Assembly (NCBI GenBank): GCA_023262965.1
Contig: JALQXX010000003.1
Location: 1 to 64,000, forward strand
Length of the DNA stretch: 64,000 bases
Reading direction: 5' to 3'
Source: Candidatus Marinamargulisbacteria bacterium
Lineage (GTDB): Bacteria > Margulisbacteria > Marinamargulisbacteria > UBA817
The position numbers and the translations under genes were made by a program. How positions within the stretch are numbered: the stretch's first letter is position 1; the number at the start of each line of letters is the position of its first letter. Of this stretch, positions 1 through 9,374 are shown in pieces. The notes beneath the pieces are model-generated. The model was not told the origin of the DNA, searched no databases, and was given only the letters and a program-made list of their open reading frames with translations.

Positions 1-5
1 CGACT

Positions 6-2699
6 GTGTTGGCGAGTACCGATAATAGCCATATCGTCATCAGTACCACGGATTTACAGGCACAGATTGACCAGGATAATCGCACCCTGCATCAGGCTAT
101 TATGGCGGGCCAGGACCCTCCCTCAGAGGATTATGATGCTACGCTGCACCAGCAGCGAAACGCATTACTGTATTATCAATCCACAATGCTGCCGCGACTG
201 AAGGCTTGTTATAGGGCTATTGCCAATGTGACGGTTAATCGGCCAGCAAATCCCCCCCAACAGGAGGCGGCTATTCGGGCATTTGATCACGCCATCAATG
301 AGCTGGGGGCCTGTGCAGACAGCTCGGCGCATCGGGTTGTGATTCATACGGCATTAACGCATTATTTGGGGGAATTGGACACGGCCACCACGAAACAGAT
401 TTTGAACGCCGTCCCCGAGGGTGGTGGTAAAAAGGCCTTTTTGCAGCTTTTGAGTCAATTTGCGCCGGCCAAATACGATGAATTGTGTCGACGCATGCCC
501 CAGGATGCGGTGCATCGGGATCGCATTGAGGAACGGGTAAACGCTCTGGTGGCGAGTTCTGTTTTACGAAGCAGTGGCACCGATTACCGGCCGGTATCGG
601 AACTGGTGGCGCATATGGCAACGATTCCGCATGTCTTTCAGGATGCCGTTTATGGGCACATGGTCCATCAATTTAGCCAGCTGATGGGGGCACAGCGTTT
701 GGCCAGCGTGCCACGGTTGGTTGAGGTGGTCAATGCCTTGTACCCGCTTGCGGCGGATAGTGGTGAGGCCCATGCGTGTACCCAGCAATTTTTTTCCCAG
801 GTGGTTTCGCAACGGATCTCCGTGCCCCCACCACAATCGCAGGCGTTGTTGGCCAATATACACCGAATCACCATGGTTGGGGGGCTGCCATGGCCTGATT
901 TTGCCGGTTTAGAGGCCTGTGTTGGTCTAGACGCCATTCGTGACTATCTCAATCAATCGGAAGTGATTAGTCGACAGGATTCAGACTTTTTGAAGGGCCT
1001 ACAAAACCGAATGATCTTAGCATCCAATATGATCAATTCGCCCCAACCGATACTATCCCAAAAGGCGTTGCGAGATTGTATCAAAGACAGCGTGCGCGAT
1101 GCGCTAGATCTCGTTATGACGAAGTCATGTAAGTTAACCGGTAATGATCTATCCATTTTTGATCAAGTGCCCATCAATCCGACCCTTAATGATGTTGCGG
1201 AGACCTATAACCATGCCCATCCAGTGGGGACGATCCCAACGGCGGCGGATGCGATGGGTACGCCCACCATGCAGGCTCTTTGTGATGCCTTAACCCAATC
1301 GGTGTATGGGCAGTTAACCCAGAAGCATATTATTAATGACCAGGGCGTCATCAATCCATTGTCCAACATCCGCGACCTAAACTATTCCGCTCTGTTAAAT
1401 CAGGTTATTCAAGACGCCCGTGACAAATCTATACATGTTGCGGAGACAATTACGCAGCGAGATGAACGGTCCCGTTGTATTCAAATCGCCCAAAAGTCCG
1501 ATCCCACCCCATACGAAAAAACCAATTTTTCCGAAGACCTGATGAAGTTGTATTCCCGTGATCGCGACACGTTTCACCAAGTGGTATTGGCATGGCTATC
1601 CACAAAAAAACCGGCCATTCCTTTGAATTCGATTATAACGCCAGCTGTGCTGGAACAGGGCGAGGGACTAGCGATGATTGGGGAGATGATGACGGTATGC
1701 AGTGGTATTCTACCCGACTGGGAACGGGCCTTTTATAAAGCCATCACTGCGGCGGTTCCAGACCGGCAAACGCGTCTGGATACGATTTTAAAAATACCCT
1801 GTCCGGACTTTCAAAAATCGTTGGCACGGGCGTGTCGACAGGCCTTATTGGAAGCGGATACATCCCTAAGTCGCCGTGTAACCCATGGTTTCGGTCAATT
1901 AATCACGGCCAAAACGGCCCAGCACTACATCACCAGCGCGGCTGCCCATTGCTTGAAGCCCGATCCCGATGCCGCCATCGTGCTACTGAAATCACTTTTA
2001 CTGGATGCGCCTGGCGGGGATCGGTCGGCCAATGAGCGTGTTGCGCAACGGGTTATTCAGGCGATTGTAGCAACAACAAATCCCACAGGGATACTCGATA
2101 AGTTAACCCGGCAGCTCCCATCCGCTAAAACAGAGGGGATATATGCGTCTGTGGCGCATTATTTTAACGAAGGAAAACCGCACATCATCTGGCGAAACAC
2201 CACAAGTTTGTCGCATAAATCGGATAAATGGGGGCTCCAGCGATTGGTGCGCAATATGGTGGACAATATGGCTCTTCCCCAGCATGGGCAATTGCTGGCG
2301 CATATATGTGCGGGGCTTCCCCGTTACGGATATCCGGATGATCCCCGTACGCTCGATATTATTAAAACTAAAATACGCGAGTTGCCGCCCAATTATGTTC
2401 CGGGTTTTCGGGATGCCTGCGAAACATTGGTGGATCCGGCGGATGTGGCGTTTTTGAATGAGCATCTATTTACGGAGGCGGGGGTATTGGCGAAGCTGGA
2501 CATTGCCAAAGGGCAGCAAATTCATTATCGTATGAAAATGATGAAGGCCCATAAGGTTCAAAAAATACAATCGGTGCAAACCCCATATGAATGGATGACC
2601 TTTTTGCGAAGCTATCAAAATTATAGCCGAAACTTCGAGGTAGAGCGCACCAAAATGATGCCGGTGTCCCAGGCCAGTGGTGGGGCGGGGTTTAACTAA
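6..2699 (+). CDS. Large hypothetical protein, possibly 5'-partial
   Basis: I do not recognise this protein. It has about 897 residues, no signal peptide at the visible start and no long hydrophobic stretch, and it looks largely alpha-helical and cytoplasmic, with scattered Cys and a Gly-rich C-terminus (QASGGAGFN). The visible start is a GTG only five bases from the window edge and the frame is open upstream, so the true start may lie outside. The stop overlaps the ATG of the next gene (TAATG), so the two are probably translationally coupled. Function cannot be assigned. Confidence 0.75.
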   Translation: MLASTDNSHIVISTTDLQAQIDQDNRTLHQAIMAGQDPPSEDYDATLHQQRNALLYYQSTMLPRLKACYRAIANVTVNRPANPPQQEAAIRAFDHAINELGACADSSAHRVVIHTALTHYLGELDTATTKQILNAVPEGGGKKAFLQLLSQFAPAKYDELCRRMPQDAVHRDRIEERVNALVASSVLRSSGTDYRPVSELVAHMATIPHVFQDAVYGHMVHQFSQLMGAQRLASVPRLVEVVNALYPLAADSGEAHACTQQFFSQVVSQRISVPPPQSQALLANIHRITMVGGLPWPDFAGLEACVGLDAIRDYLNQSEVISRQDSDFLKGLQNRMILASNMINSPQPILSQKALRDCIKDSVRDALDLVMTKSCKLTGNDLSIFDQVPINPTLNDVAETYNHAHPVGTIPTAADAMGTPTMQALCDALTQSVYGQLTQKHIINDQGVINPLSNIRDLNYSALLNQVIQDARDKSIHVAETITQRDERSRCIQIAQKSDPTPYEKTNFSEDLMKLYSRDRDTFHQVVLAWLSTKKPAIPLNSIITPAVLEQGEGLAMIGEMMTVCSGILPDWERAFYKAITAAVPDRQTRLDTILKIPCPDFQKSLARACRQALLEADTSLSRRVTHGFGQLITAKTAQHYITSAAAHCLKPDPDAAIVLLKSLLLDAPGGDRSANERVAQRVIQAIVATTNPTGILDKLTRQLPSAKTEGIYASVAHYFNEGKPHIIWRNTTSLSHKSDKWGLQRLVRNMVDNMALPQHGQLLAHICAGLPRYGYPDDPRTLDIIKTKIRELPPNYVPGFRDACETLVDPADVAFLNEHLFTEAGVLAKLDIAKGQQIHYRMKMMKAHKVQKIQSVQTPYEWMTFLRSYQNYSRNFEVERTKMMPVSQASGGAGFN

Positions 2700-2932
2700 T
2701 GATTTGGGTCATCAGTGTTGGTTTGGTGATGGTATTTGCGGTTAATATTGGGCTGGAGTATAAGCGTTATCAAAAACGACTACACAATCTGGCGGTGTTA
2801 CAGGAGCAGACGCTAAACACCATCGAGCAGTCGGATGGTGCATCCACCGATGCGGTTATTGCGGCCAATCGTGACCGCATTTATCGCATCAAAAAAGCGG
2901 ATTTGGATCGGCGTATCGCGGGCAATTCATAA
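2699..2932 (+). CDS. Small single-pass membrane protein
   Basis: A 77-residue protein with one N-terminal hydrophobic segment (about residues 2-18), followed by a basic stretch (EYKRYQKRL) and a polar, probably helical or coiled-coil tail. The layout suggests an inner-membrane anchor with a cytoplasmic helix. It overlaps the upstream large gene by one base (TAATG), so the pair is likely co-expressed and may work together. No family recognised. Confidence 0.65.
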   Translation: MIWVISVGLVMVFAVNIGLEYKRYQKRLHNLAVLQEQTLNTIEQSDGASTDAVIAANRDRIYRIKKADLDRRIAGNS

Positions 2933-2955
2933 ACAAAAATGCGGGGCAATCAGGG

Positions 2956-2984
2956 TTGCATACTTTGCGTCCAACCAGTACCAT
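2956..2984 (+). promoter_or_regulatory. Predicted sigma-70-type promoter of lysC
   Basis: TTGCAT (2956-2961), a 17-base spacer and TACCAT (2979-2984). The lysC ATG is only 13 bases beyond the -10 element, so the 5' leader would be about 6-8 bases, with no room for a ribosome-binding site. Confidence 0.5.
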
Positions 2985-2997
2985 AGTAGCTACTAGT

Positions 2998-4218
2998 ATG
3001 GGCGTACGGGTTTATAAATTTGGTGGTACATCAGTAGGAACGGTTCAAAAAATCCAGGCCATTGCGGATCGTATTTTGGCTGAACCAGATTATGGTCATG
3101 TTGTGGTGGTTTCGGCCATGGGGCATACCACCGATCAATTGGTTGCCCTGTGTCGGGAGTTATCCGATTCACCGGACCCGAGGGAGTACGACGCGCTCAT
3201 TTCAACGGGGGAGAATGTGTCAGCCGCCTTACTCAGTATGGCGATTATAGCCAAGGGGGGAAACGCCATTTCATTAAACGGCGCGCAGGCGGGAATCTAT
3301 ACAACCAATGGCCACAAACGGGCGACCATTCAACGGGTCAATCCCAGCCGTATTCATGATGAATTAACAAAAGGAAATGTGGTGGTTGTAACCGGGTTCC
3401 AAGGCATCACCGATACGCAGGACATCACCACCATTGGTCGCGGGGGCTCGGATACCTCGGCGGTTGTTTTAGCGGCCGCATTGGGTGTTTCGGAATGCCA
3501 TATTTATACCGATGTGGATGGGGTATACACCACGGACCCACGGATTGTTAAAAATGCGCAAAAATTACCCGTTATTACATACGATGAAATGTTGGAGCTG
3601 GCCGCTATGGGCGCGCAAGTTCTGCATCCCCGCGCGGTTGAGTGCGCAAAAGAACACGGCATTGTGCTACACGTCCGGTCGGCTTTTCTGCTGGACGAGG
3701 GCACACGAATACAGGAGGTACATACAATGGAATGGCAGCGAGCAGTTACAGGCATTGCTTTAAAAAAAGATGAGGCTACGTTATCGGTGGTAGGGGTCCC
3801 CAATCAGCCGGGTATAGCGGCGACATTATTTTCGGCATTGGGGGATCACAACGTGAATATTGACATGATCATTCAAAGCAATGAGCAGCAAAATACCACC
3901 AACACCATCACTTTTACGGTGTCAGAAGATGATTTTTTAGAAGCCAAGGCCATTACCGAAACTGTCGCAAAAACCTTGGGTGCGGATCGGGTGGTTGGAG
4001 ATACTTCTATTGCGAAGCTGTCGATTGTAGGGGTTGGCATGATTTCAAAGCCGGGGGTCGCCGCGACCATGTTTCGTGCGTTAGCCCATGCGGGTATCAA
4101 CATTCGATTAATTACCACATCGGATATTAAAATATCGTGTGCCATTGATATGGCTGTGGGGGAGGCTGCCTTAAAAGCTCTTCACGAGGCTTTTGATTTG
4201 GCAGCCGCCAATGCTTAG
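2998..4218 (+). CDS. lysC: Aspartate kinase
   Basis: Catalyses ATP-dependent phosphorylation of L-aspartate, the first step toward lysine, threonine, methionine and diaminopimelate. The protein opens with the kinase motif VYKFGGTSVG, contains the GRGGSDTSA substrate/ATP loop, and ends with two ACT regulatory domains (about residues 255-406) that usually mediate feedback inhibition. Its 406 residues are normal for the monofunctional class. I chose the ATG at 2998 rather than the TTG at 2956, because the TTG is the -35 element of the likely promoter and family members start just before the YKFGGTS motif. Its end overlaps the next gene by 8 bases. Confidence 0.96.
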   Translation: MGVRVYKFGGTSVGTVQKIQAIADRILAEPDYGHVVVVSAMGHTTDQLVALCRELSDSPDPREYDALISTGENVSAALLSMAIIAKGGNAISLNGAQAGIYTTNGHKRATIQRVNPSRIHDELTKGNVVVVTGFQGITDTQDITTIGRGGSDTSAVVLAAALGVSECHIYTDVDGVYTTDPRIVKNAQKLPVITYDEMLELAAMGAQVLHPRAVECAKEHGIVLHVRSAFLLDEGTRIQEVHTMEWQRAVTGIALKKDEATLSVVGVPNQPGIAATLFSALGDHNVNIDMIIQSNEQQNTTNTITFTVSEDDFLEAKAITETVAKTLGADRVVGDTSIAKLSIVGVGMISKPGVAATMFRALAHAGINIRLITTSDIKISCAIDMAVGEAALKALHEAFDLAAANA

Positions 4219-4786
4219 TCAATTCCCCCTATACATACTGTGCTTTGTTTTGGGATGGGTCCCATTGCCCGTGGTCTATCGGTACATTGATCGCCGTTTA
4301 TCCGCGTCACTAGCCACCCAAATCCCGCAGATATCCCCCGCTCTCTTTGTGTATGTGGGGTACGTCCTCTTGGAGTGTTTTCGGGGCTATGCATTGATGA
4401 TGGTGGTTCACGAATGGCTCATTTTGGATAGTGACGTCTGGTTGGGGTTGGCTGTTGGTTGGGCAGCCCTATTTTGGCCGCCGGGCATCCCGGCGTCAGA
4501 CCGATCGCTCCCATTTTGGCCCCATATTGGGGTATTTTTGTATGTATTGCCGGGCTATACGTGGGTATTTCCGCTTACATTTGGGTTGATTTTTGCTATA
4601 GGTGGCGGGCCGATACTGTGCTACGGCATGGCCATAATAGCCGTATTGGGCGCCGCTATCTATTCGGGGAGCAACAGTCTATATGTGTTGCTCTATATCG
4701 AATTAATTGTTTTTTTAATTATAAAGTATTTTAACAGCGGTAAAATTCAGTGGAAAAAAAATTGGCCCAAGCGTTATTCGCATTAA
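4211..4786 (+). CDS. Polytopic membrane protein, faintly PlsY-like
   Basis: A 191-residue integral membrane protein with about five to six hydrophobic helices and a basic C-terminal tail (KKNWPKRYSH). Size, helix pattern and position recall the glycerol-3-phosphate acyltransferase PlsY, but the PlsY signatures (SGNIGATN and a GGKG motif) are not visible, so that assignment is weak. The ATG at 4211 overlaps the end of lysC by 8 bases and is preferred over the upstream ATT-region start inside lysC. The rpsB promoter follows directly. Confidence 0.55.
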   Translation: MLSQFPLYILCFVLGWVPLPVVYRYIDRRLSASLATQIPQISPALFVYVGYVLLECFRGYALMMVVHEWLILDSDVWLGLAVGWAALFWPPGIPASDRSLPFWPHIGVFLYVLPGYTWVFPLTFGLIFAIGGGPILCYGMAIIAVLGAAIYSGSNSLYVLLYIELIVFLIIKYFNSGKIQWKKNWPKRYSH

Positions 4787-4793
4787 TGGGTGC

Positions 4794-4822
4794 TTGACGA
4801 ACGGTATTTATCGGTTTAATAT
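4794..4822 (+). promoter_or_regulatory. Predicted strong promoter of rpsB-tsf
   Basis: TTGACG (4794-4799), exact 17-base spacer, TAATAT (4817-4822). It is followed by a good ribosome-binding site, AAGGAGG (4833-4839), eight bases before a GTG start. Confidence 0.75.
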
Positions 4823-4847
4823 ACGATTTTGCAAGGAGGCAATATTA

Positions 4848-5648
4848 GTGGAAAATGAATTGGTAGAAACTGAAGAAATAAACGATAACAATCCGGTATC
4901 AATGCGACAGCTGTTGGAATCAGGGGTGCATTTTGGTCATCAAACGCGCCGGTGGAATCCCAAGATGAATCCGTATATTTTTACAGCCCGAAATGACATT
5001 CATGTCATTGATTTGCAGCAAACACTTGATCTTATCAAATCGGCGTACATTTTTGTTCGTGATGTTGTGTCAAAAAAAGGCACCGTATTATTTGTTGGCA
5101 CTAAAAAGCAAGCTCAGGATGCGATTGCTACAGAAGCCCTTCGGTGTAAAATGCCTTATGTGAACCAACGGTGGTTGGGTGGCACATTAACCAATAATTT
5201 AACCATCAGTAATAGTGTCAAGAAATTGAAACAGTTTGAAAATGATCAACGAGATGGGGTTTTTGATCAGCTATCCAAAAAAGAATCCGCTCGAAAGCTC
5301 AAGAAATTATCACGACTTCAGCACTACTTAGGGGGCATTAAAGACATGCGATATTTGCCTAAGGCGCTTTTTGTTGTGGATACGACTAAAGAAGAGTTGG
5401 CTATTCGGGAGGCAAAGCGTTTGGGGATTCCGGTGATTGGGTTGGTGGATACCAACGGGGATCCATCGGGATTGGATTTTCCCATACCCGGCAATGATGA
5501 TGCCATTCGATCCATCAAGCTTATTTGCGAGATTTTTGCCAATGCGGTGGTATCGGGAACGAATCGTGGAGTGGAACGGGATGACGCGTACACGGATGCG
5601 GTTTTGGTTGCAGCGGATCGATACGATTCTCACGGAGACGCTAACTAA
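4848..5648 (+). CDS. rpsB: 30S ribosomal protein S2
   Basis: Ribosomal protein uS2 of the small subunit. The diagnostic N-terminal segment LLESGVHFGHQTRRWNPKM and the motif RWLGGTLTNN are intact. The start is the GTG at 4848, eight bases after AAGGAGG; the longer reading upstream would run through the promoter. There is a short acidic N-terminal extension (ENELVETEEINDN) before the conserved core. It overlaps tsf by one base (TAATG), the usual rpsB-tsf pair. Confidence 0.97.
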   Translation: MENELVETEEINDNNPVSMRQLLESGVHFGHQTRRWNPKMNPYIFTARNDIHVIDLQQTLDLIKSAYIFVRDVVSKKGTVLFVGTKKQAQDAIATEALRCKMPYVNQRWLGGTLTNNLTISNSVKKLKQFENDQRDGVFDQLSKKESARKLKKLSRLQHYLGGIKDMRYLPKALFVVDTTKEELAIREAKRLGIPVIGLVDTNGDPSGLDFPIPGNDDAIRSIKLICEIFANAVVSGTNRGVERDDAYTDAVLVAADRYDSHGDAN

Positions 5649-6454
5649 TGGTAACTGCAAAAGACGTTAAAGAACTGCGTGAAAAGACAGGGGTGGGGAT
5701 GATGGATTGCAAGCGTGTGTTGGAGGAAACGGGTGGGGATATGGAGGCAGCCATTAAATCTCTGCGAGAAAAGGGGTTGTCAAAAGCAGCTAAAAAATCG
5801 GATCGCTCTACGCAAGAGGGGCGCATTTTTACAAAGACCGATGCCTCCGGTGGTGTGATTATGGAGCTAAATTGTGAGACCGATTTTGTTGCCAATAACA
5901 CCCTATTTCACGATTTGGGGGTCGCCATTGTTGCTGCCATTGCGGCAAACCATCCCGTAGATGTTGCCGCGGTTTTGGCCCTGCCATGCAAGGGATCGTT
6001 GGTTAGTGAATGCATATCGGACGCGATTCTTCAGTTGGGTGAAAATATTACCGTTGGTGCTTTCAAACGTGTTCAAGGGGCGTATGTATCCGAATACACG
6101 CACAGTAACGGCAAGATTGGTGTGTTGGTGGAATTTTCAGCCGCAATAGATGCCAGTATTGGTCGAGACATTGCGATGCAAGTAGCGGCAATGAACCCCA
6201 GCTATGTATCGCCCGATCAGGTGCCTACTCAGGAAATCGAACGTGAATCTGACATTTTGCGCAAACAGGCCATTGCGGAAGGGAAGCCTCCTGCAGTTGT
6301 GGATAAAATCATTCAAGGACGTTTGCTTAAGTTTTATGCCGAAAACTGTCTGTTAGAGCAGGCGTTTGTAAAGGATCCGCACATGACGGTTAAGGGATTA
6401 TTGCCGAAAGGTGTAACCATTGGTACCGTTACCCGCTTATCCTTAGCTGGCTAA
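5648..6454 (+). CDS. tsf: Elongation factor Ts
   Basis: Nucleotide-exchange factor that recycles EF-Tu by releasing GDP. The N-terminal UBA-like domain (VKELREKTGVGMMDCKRVLE) and the core signature (ELNCETDFVANN, about residues 75-86) are clear, and 268 residues is normal. It is translationally coupled to rpsB through a TAATG overlap. Confidence 0.97.
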   Translation: MVTAKDVKELREKTGVGMMDCKRVLEETGGDMEAAIKSLREKGLSKAAKKSDRSTQEGRIFTKTDASGGVIMELNCETDFVANNTLFHDLGVAIVAAIAANHPVDVAAVLALPCKGSLVSECISDAILQLGENITVGAFKRVQGAYVSEYTHSNGKIGVLVEFSAAIDASIGRDIAMQVAAMNPSYVSPDQVPTQEIERESDILRKQAIAEGKPPAVVDKIIQGRLLKFYAENCLLEQAFVKDPHMTVKGLLPKGVTIGTVTRLSLAG

Positions 6455-6456
6455 TT

Positions 6457-7578
6457 GTGCGCACGTATTTTGAAGATACCGAATCACAGCTCTTATCGCC
6501 ACTGGCTGTAAAAAGTGTGGCCTCCAAGGGCCGTGTATATCCCGAGCCATTGGATCCCACCCGGACCTGTTTTCAGCGGGACCGAGACCGTATTGTTCAT
6601 GCCAAGTCGTTTCGCCGATTAAAGCACAAAACGCAAGTTGTGGTGGCAACAACGGACCATGATCATATTCGATCTCGGTTAACACACAGTATTGAGGTAT
6701 CTCAGATTGCCCGCCACATGGCCCGTTTGTTGCGTTTAAATGAGGATTTAACCGAGGCGATTGCGTTGTCCCACGATTTGGGGCATCCGCCATTTGGTCA
6801 TGCCGGCGAAACCATTTTGAACGAATGCATGGCGGCGTATGGGGGATTTGAGCACAATCAGCAATCATTGCGGATTGTGGATGTTTTAGAGTCCAAGTAC
6901 CCGATGTTTCCGGGATTAAATTTGAGTTACGAGGTTCGAAAGGGGCTCGAAAAGCACCGAACCCCCGATGCCCCGTACTCGGAAAATGACCCCCCGTTTC
7001 AGTCATTAGAGGCACAAATTGTGAATATTGCGGATGCCATTACGTATACGGCCCACGATGTGGATGATGGGTTGCGGGCCGGAATTTTAAGCGATGCAAC
7101 GTTAACGGCGGCGGTGCCATTATGGCGGGAATACAGTATGGCCGTGAATGCGGCTTACACTCAGTTAACGGCGAACCAGTACCGCAATCTCATGCATTCG
7201 CGATTGATTACCGATCAAATTCATCATGTTATTCAGTCTGCGCAATCAGCGATTCAGAATTGCGATACACTGGCGAACAAGACGCCGCAAGAGATTGCTA
7301 GCATGATTGCTTTTCCGCCGGATTTTTATCAAAACATTCAGGTATTGCGACAGCATTTAGCAACCCACTATTATGCTCACCACGATATTTATCGGGCCAA
7401 CAAAAAGGGGCAGCGGATGATTCAGTCGTTGTTTCAGGCATTTATGGGGGATATGACACTAATGCCGCGGGCGTATTATGCCAATCGGCAGCATGAGCCG
7501 CAGGCACGTATTGTGTGTGATTATATCTCGGGAATGAGCGATTCTTTTGCGGTAACTGAGTATCAAATGCTGTGTTAA
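6457..7578 (+). CDS. dgt: dGTPase-family deoxyribonucleoside triphosphate triphosphohydrolase
   Basis: HD-domain enzyme that hydrolyses dNTPs (classically dGTP) to the nucleoside and tripolyphosphate, helping control the dNTP pool. The HD metal site is visible as H in RLTHSIEVSQ, the HD pair in SHDLGHPPFGHAGE, and the later D in NIADAITYTAHDVDDG. An N-terminal FQRDRDRIVHAKSFRRLKHKTQV block is characteristic of the family. 373 residues fits the shorter dGTPase subgroup. It starts at GTG two bases after tsf, so it is likely in the same transcript. Substrate preference cannot be told from sequence. Confidence 0.9.
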   Translation: MRTYFEDTESQLLSPLAVKSVASKGRVYPEPLDPTRTCFQRDRDRIVHAKSFRRLKHKTQVVVATTDHDHIRSRLTHSIEVSQIARHMARLLRLNEDLTEAIALSHDLGHPPFGHAGETILNECMAAYGGFEHNQQSLRIVDVLESKYPMFPGLNLSYEVRKGLEKHRTPDAPYSENDPPFQSLEAQIVNIADAITYTAHDVDDGLRAGILSDATLTAAVPLWREYSMAVNAAYTQLTANQYRNLMHSRLITDQIHHVIQSAQSAIQNCDTLANKTPQEIASMIAFPPDFYQNIQVLRQHLATHYYAHHDIYRANKKGQRMIQSLFQAFMGDMTLMPRAYYANRQHEPQARIVCDYISGMSDSFAVTEYQMLC

Positions 7579-7582
7579 TGGG

Positions 7583-7611
7583 TTGATTTTTCAATCGTAT
7601 TCCTATAATAT
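7583..7611 (+). promoter_or_regulatory. Predicted promoter of trxA
   Basis: TTGATT (7583-7588) with TATAAT at 7604-7609 (15-base spacer) or the overlapping TAATAT at 7606-7611 (17-base spacer). An AAGGAGG ribosome-binding site at about 7626 precedes the ATG at 7638. Confidence 0.6.
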
Positions 7612-7637
7612 TTTAAGAAAGAGTCAAGGAGGATATT

Positions 7638-7967
7638 ATGACCGTAATTACAGCAACCGATGCCAATTTTTCAAGCGAGGTATTGCAGTCCAAACAACCC
7701 GTTTTGGTGGATTTTTGGGCCGAATGGTGTGGTCCTTGTCGAATGATGGCGCCTGTCATTGAATCCATTGCTAAAAAATACAGTGGAAAGTTAAAAGTGT
7801 GTAAGTTGGATGCCGACGCCAATCAAAAAAGTGCTGCGGATTACCAAATTACGGGATTACCCTGTTGCATTCTATTTAAATCCGGTCAGGAAGTGGACCG
7901 TATCATTGGATTTCGTGGGGAAGATGATATGGTGGATCAACTTCGCTCCCATATTCCCTTGACATAG
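7638..7967 (+). CDS. trxA: Thioredoxin
   Basis: Cytoplasmic disulfide reductase. The active site WCGPC (about residues 30-34), the FWAEWCGPCRMMAPV context and the conserved cis-proline region (ITGLPCCILFKSG) are present, and 109 residues is typical. One oddity is the extra Cys pair directly after the cis-Pro (LPCCILF), where most thioredoxins have aliphatic residues. It has its own promoter and a strong Shine-Dalgarno, and faces crcB convergently. Confidence 0.96.
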   Translation: MTVITATDANFSSEVLQSKQPVLVDFWAEWCGPCRMMAPVIESIAKKYSGKLKVCKLDADANQKSAADYQITGLPCCILFKSGQEVDRIIGFRGEDDMVDQLRSHIPLT

Positions 7968-7996
7968 ATTTCAGGCCCATCGTTATTTTTTGCGCC

Positions 7997-8374
7997 TTAC
8001 TTTTTAAACAGTTGGAATAGATTAAAGGTGGCGTTCGCGTACATACCTAATGCCACGGCCCCCAAACACAGGCTGTGCATGGCCCCCACATAGGCGATTA
8101 CGCGACCGTAATGGTGCTGGCGTATCAGTTCCCAAACCTCCCATGAAAACGTTGAAAAGGTGGTTAATGATCCGCAAAAACCAATCCCCATCATCAACCA
8201 CAGTCGCCCAGATGCGCTACCGTATAGCCCCCCAATTAAAAAACTGCCCAATACATTCACGGCAAGGGTGGCATACCCGCCGCTCCATCCAGACAATAAC
8301 AGCCCGATCCAATAGCGCAGTCCGGCCCCCACAGCCGCACCTACCATAACATAAATCATTCCGGGTATCGGCAT
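7997..8374 (-). CDS. crcB: Fluoride ion channel CrcB/FluC
   Basis: Small dual-topology channel that exports fluoride. Four transmembrane helices over 125 residues are visible, with family motifs VGAAVGAGLRYWIG, NVLGSFLIGGLYG and GFCGSLTTFSTFSWE. It is the last gene of the leuS-accC-nusB-ribE-crcB group, six bases after ribE. No fluoride riboswitch is evident directly upstream, as expected for an internal gene. Confidence 0.93.
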   Translation of the reverse strand: MPIPGMIYVMVGAAVGAGLRYWIGLLLSGWSGGYATLAVNVLGSFLIGGLYGSASGRLWLMMGIGFCGSLTTFSTFSWEVWELIRQHHYGRVIAYVGAMHSLCLGAVALGMYANATFNLFQLFKK

Positions 8375-8379
8375 GCGGC

Positions 8380-8982
8380 CTAATTGGATTGCGCTAAGGT
8401 AAAAAACCGATGTAAATACTTGCCCATCATATCAAATTCCACATTCACTCGATCGCCGACCTGGCGATGGTGCAAAGTCGTACTACGGTGCGTGTGGGGA
8501 ATAATATGGCAGGAAAACGCCGTTGTGCTAACATCCACCAAGGTTAGCCCGATACCATCCACAGCAATGGAGCCTTTGGGGATCATAAAGGGCGCGAAAG
8601 CCTTGTCAACGCGCACCCGCAATATATGCCAGTCCCCGTCAATGGTGTAGGCAGTAATCGTACCCGTGTCATCCACGTGTCCCGACACAATATGTCCACC
8701 CAATGGGGTGGTGGGGGTTAAGGCCACTTCCAAATTGACTGGGTCGCCAATAGCGCCGTCTAAAACGGTGGTTTTTTTACAGGTTTCGGGCAAATAATCC
8801 ACCCAAAAGTGCTCCGAATCCCGCCGTACAACCGTACTGCACACCCCATTTATACTGATACTATCCCCCAATGCAAGGGGTGGCTTTAGGTCGCTCGGGT
8901 AGGCAATCGCCATACGACACCCATCCCCCACGGCCTGTCGGTCGGCAATGCGGCCCAAATGGGTTACGATTCCGGTAAACAT
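8380..8982 (-). CDS. ribE: Riboflavin synthase alpha subunit
   Basis: Dismutates two molecules of 6,7-dimethyl-8-ribityllumazine into riboflavin and a pyrimidinedione. The two lumazine-binding repeats are visible: one opens MFTGIVTHLGRI and the second is marked by GGHIVSGHVDDTGTI (about residues 98-112). 200 residues is standard. No other riboflavin genes are nearby, so this is a scattered pathway gene. It overlaps nusB by 19 bases. Confidence 0.95.
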   Translation of the reverse strand: MFTGIVTHLGRIADRQAVGDGCRMAIAYPSDLKPPLALGDSISINGVCSTVVRRDSEHFWVDYLPETCKKTTVLDGAIGDPVNLEVALTPTTPLGGHIVSGHVDDTGTITAYTIDGDWHILRVRVDKAFAPFMIPKGSIAVDGIGLTLVDVSTTAFSCHIIPHTHRSTTLHHRQVGDRVNVEFDMMGKYLHRFFTLAQSN

Positions 8983-9374
8983 GCCTGTTTAACATAGGCA
9001 TCCAATATGCCATTAATAAAGGTCGTCGACTCTTCGGTGGAATACTGTTTGGATAACTCTAAAATCTCGTTAATCACCACCTGAAACGGGGTGCCAATAT
9101 AGTGTATTTCGGCAATGGCCATACGCAGCAATGCTTTATCCACATGATTCAAGCGATCCATGTCCCAATGGTGACTGTGTTCAGCAATGGCTGTGTCAAT
9201 AACGTCCAAATGCGTCACGGTTTTTTCTGCCAAATCATAGGCCCATGTAACGGTTTCGGGGGCATAAGGATCGGTGTCCAAATCGGCAAACAATACCGTT
9301 AGATCCGCATTGCGAATGCCAAACTGGTACACCAATCGCATGGCCAATTTACGGCTATTGCTTCGTTTTGACAT
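8964..9374 (-). CDS. nusB: Transcription antitermination factor NusB
   Basis: Small helical RNA-binding protein that joins NusE on boxA for antitermination of rRNA operons. The 136-residue length, the basic N-terminus (SKRSNSRKLAMRLVYQF) and the C-terminal INEILELSKQYSTEESTTFINGILD pattern match the family. It overlaps accC upstream by 20 bases and ribE downstream by 19, so expression is probably tightly coupled. Confidence 0.93.
   Translation of the reverse strand: MSKRSNSRKLAMRLVYQFGIRNADLTVLFADLDTDPYAPETVTWAYDLAEKTVTHLDVIDTAIAEHSHHWDMDRLNHVDKALLRMAIAEIHYIGTPFQVVINEILELSKQYSTEESTTFINGILDAYVKQACLPES

Noticed and set aside
4211-4786. plsY annotation for the membrane protein after lysC
   Set aside because: Topology is similar but the PlsY active-site motifs are not visible.
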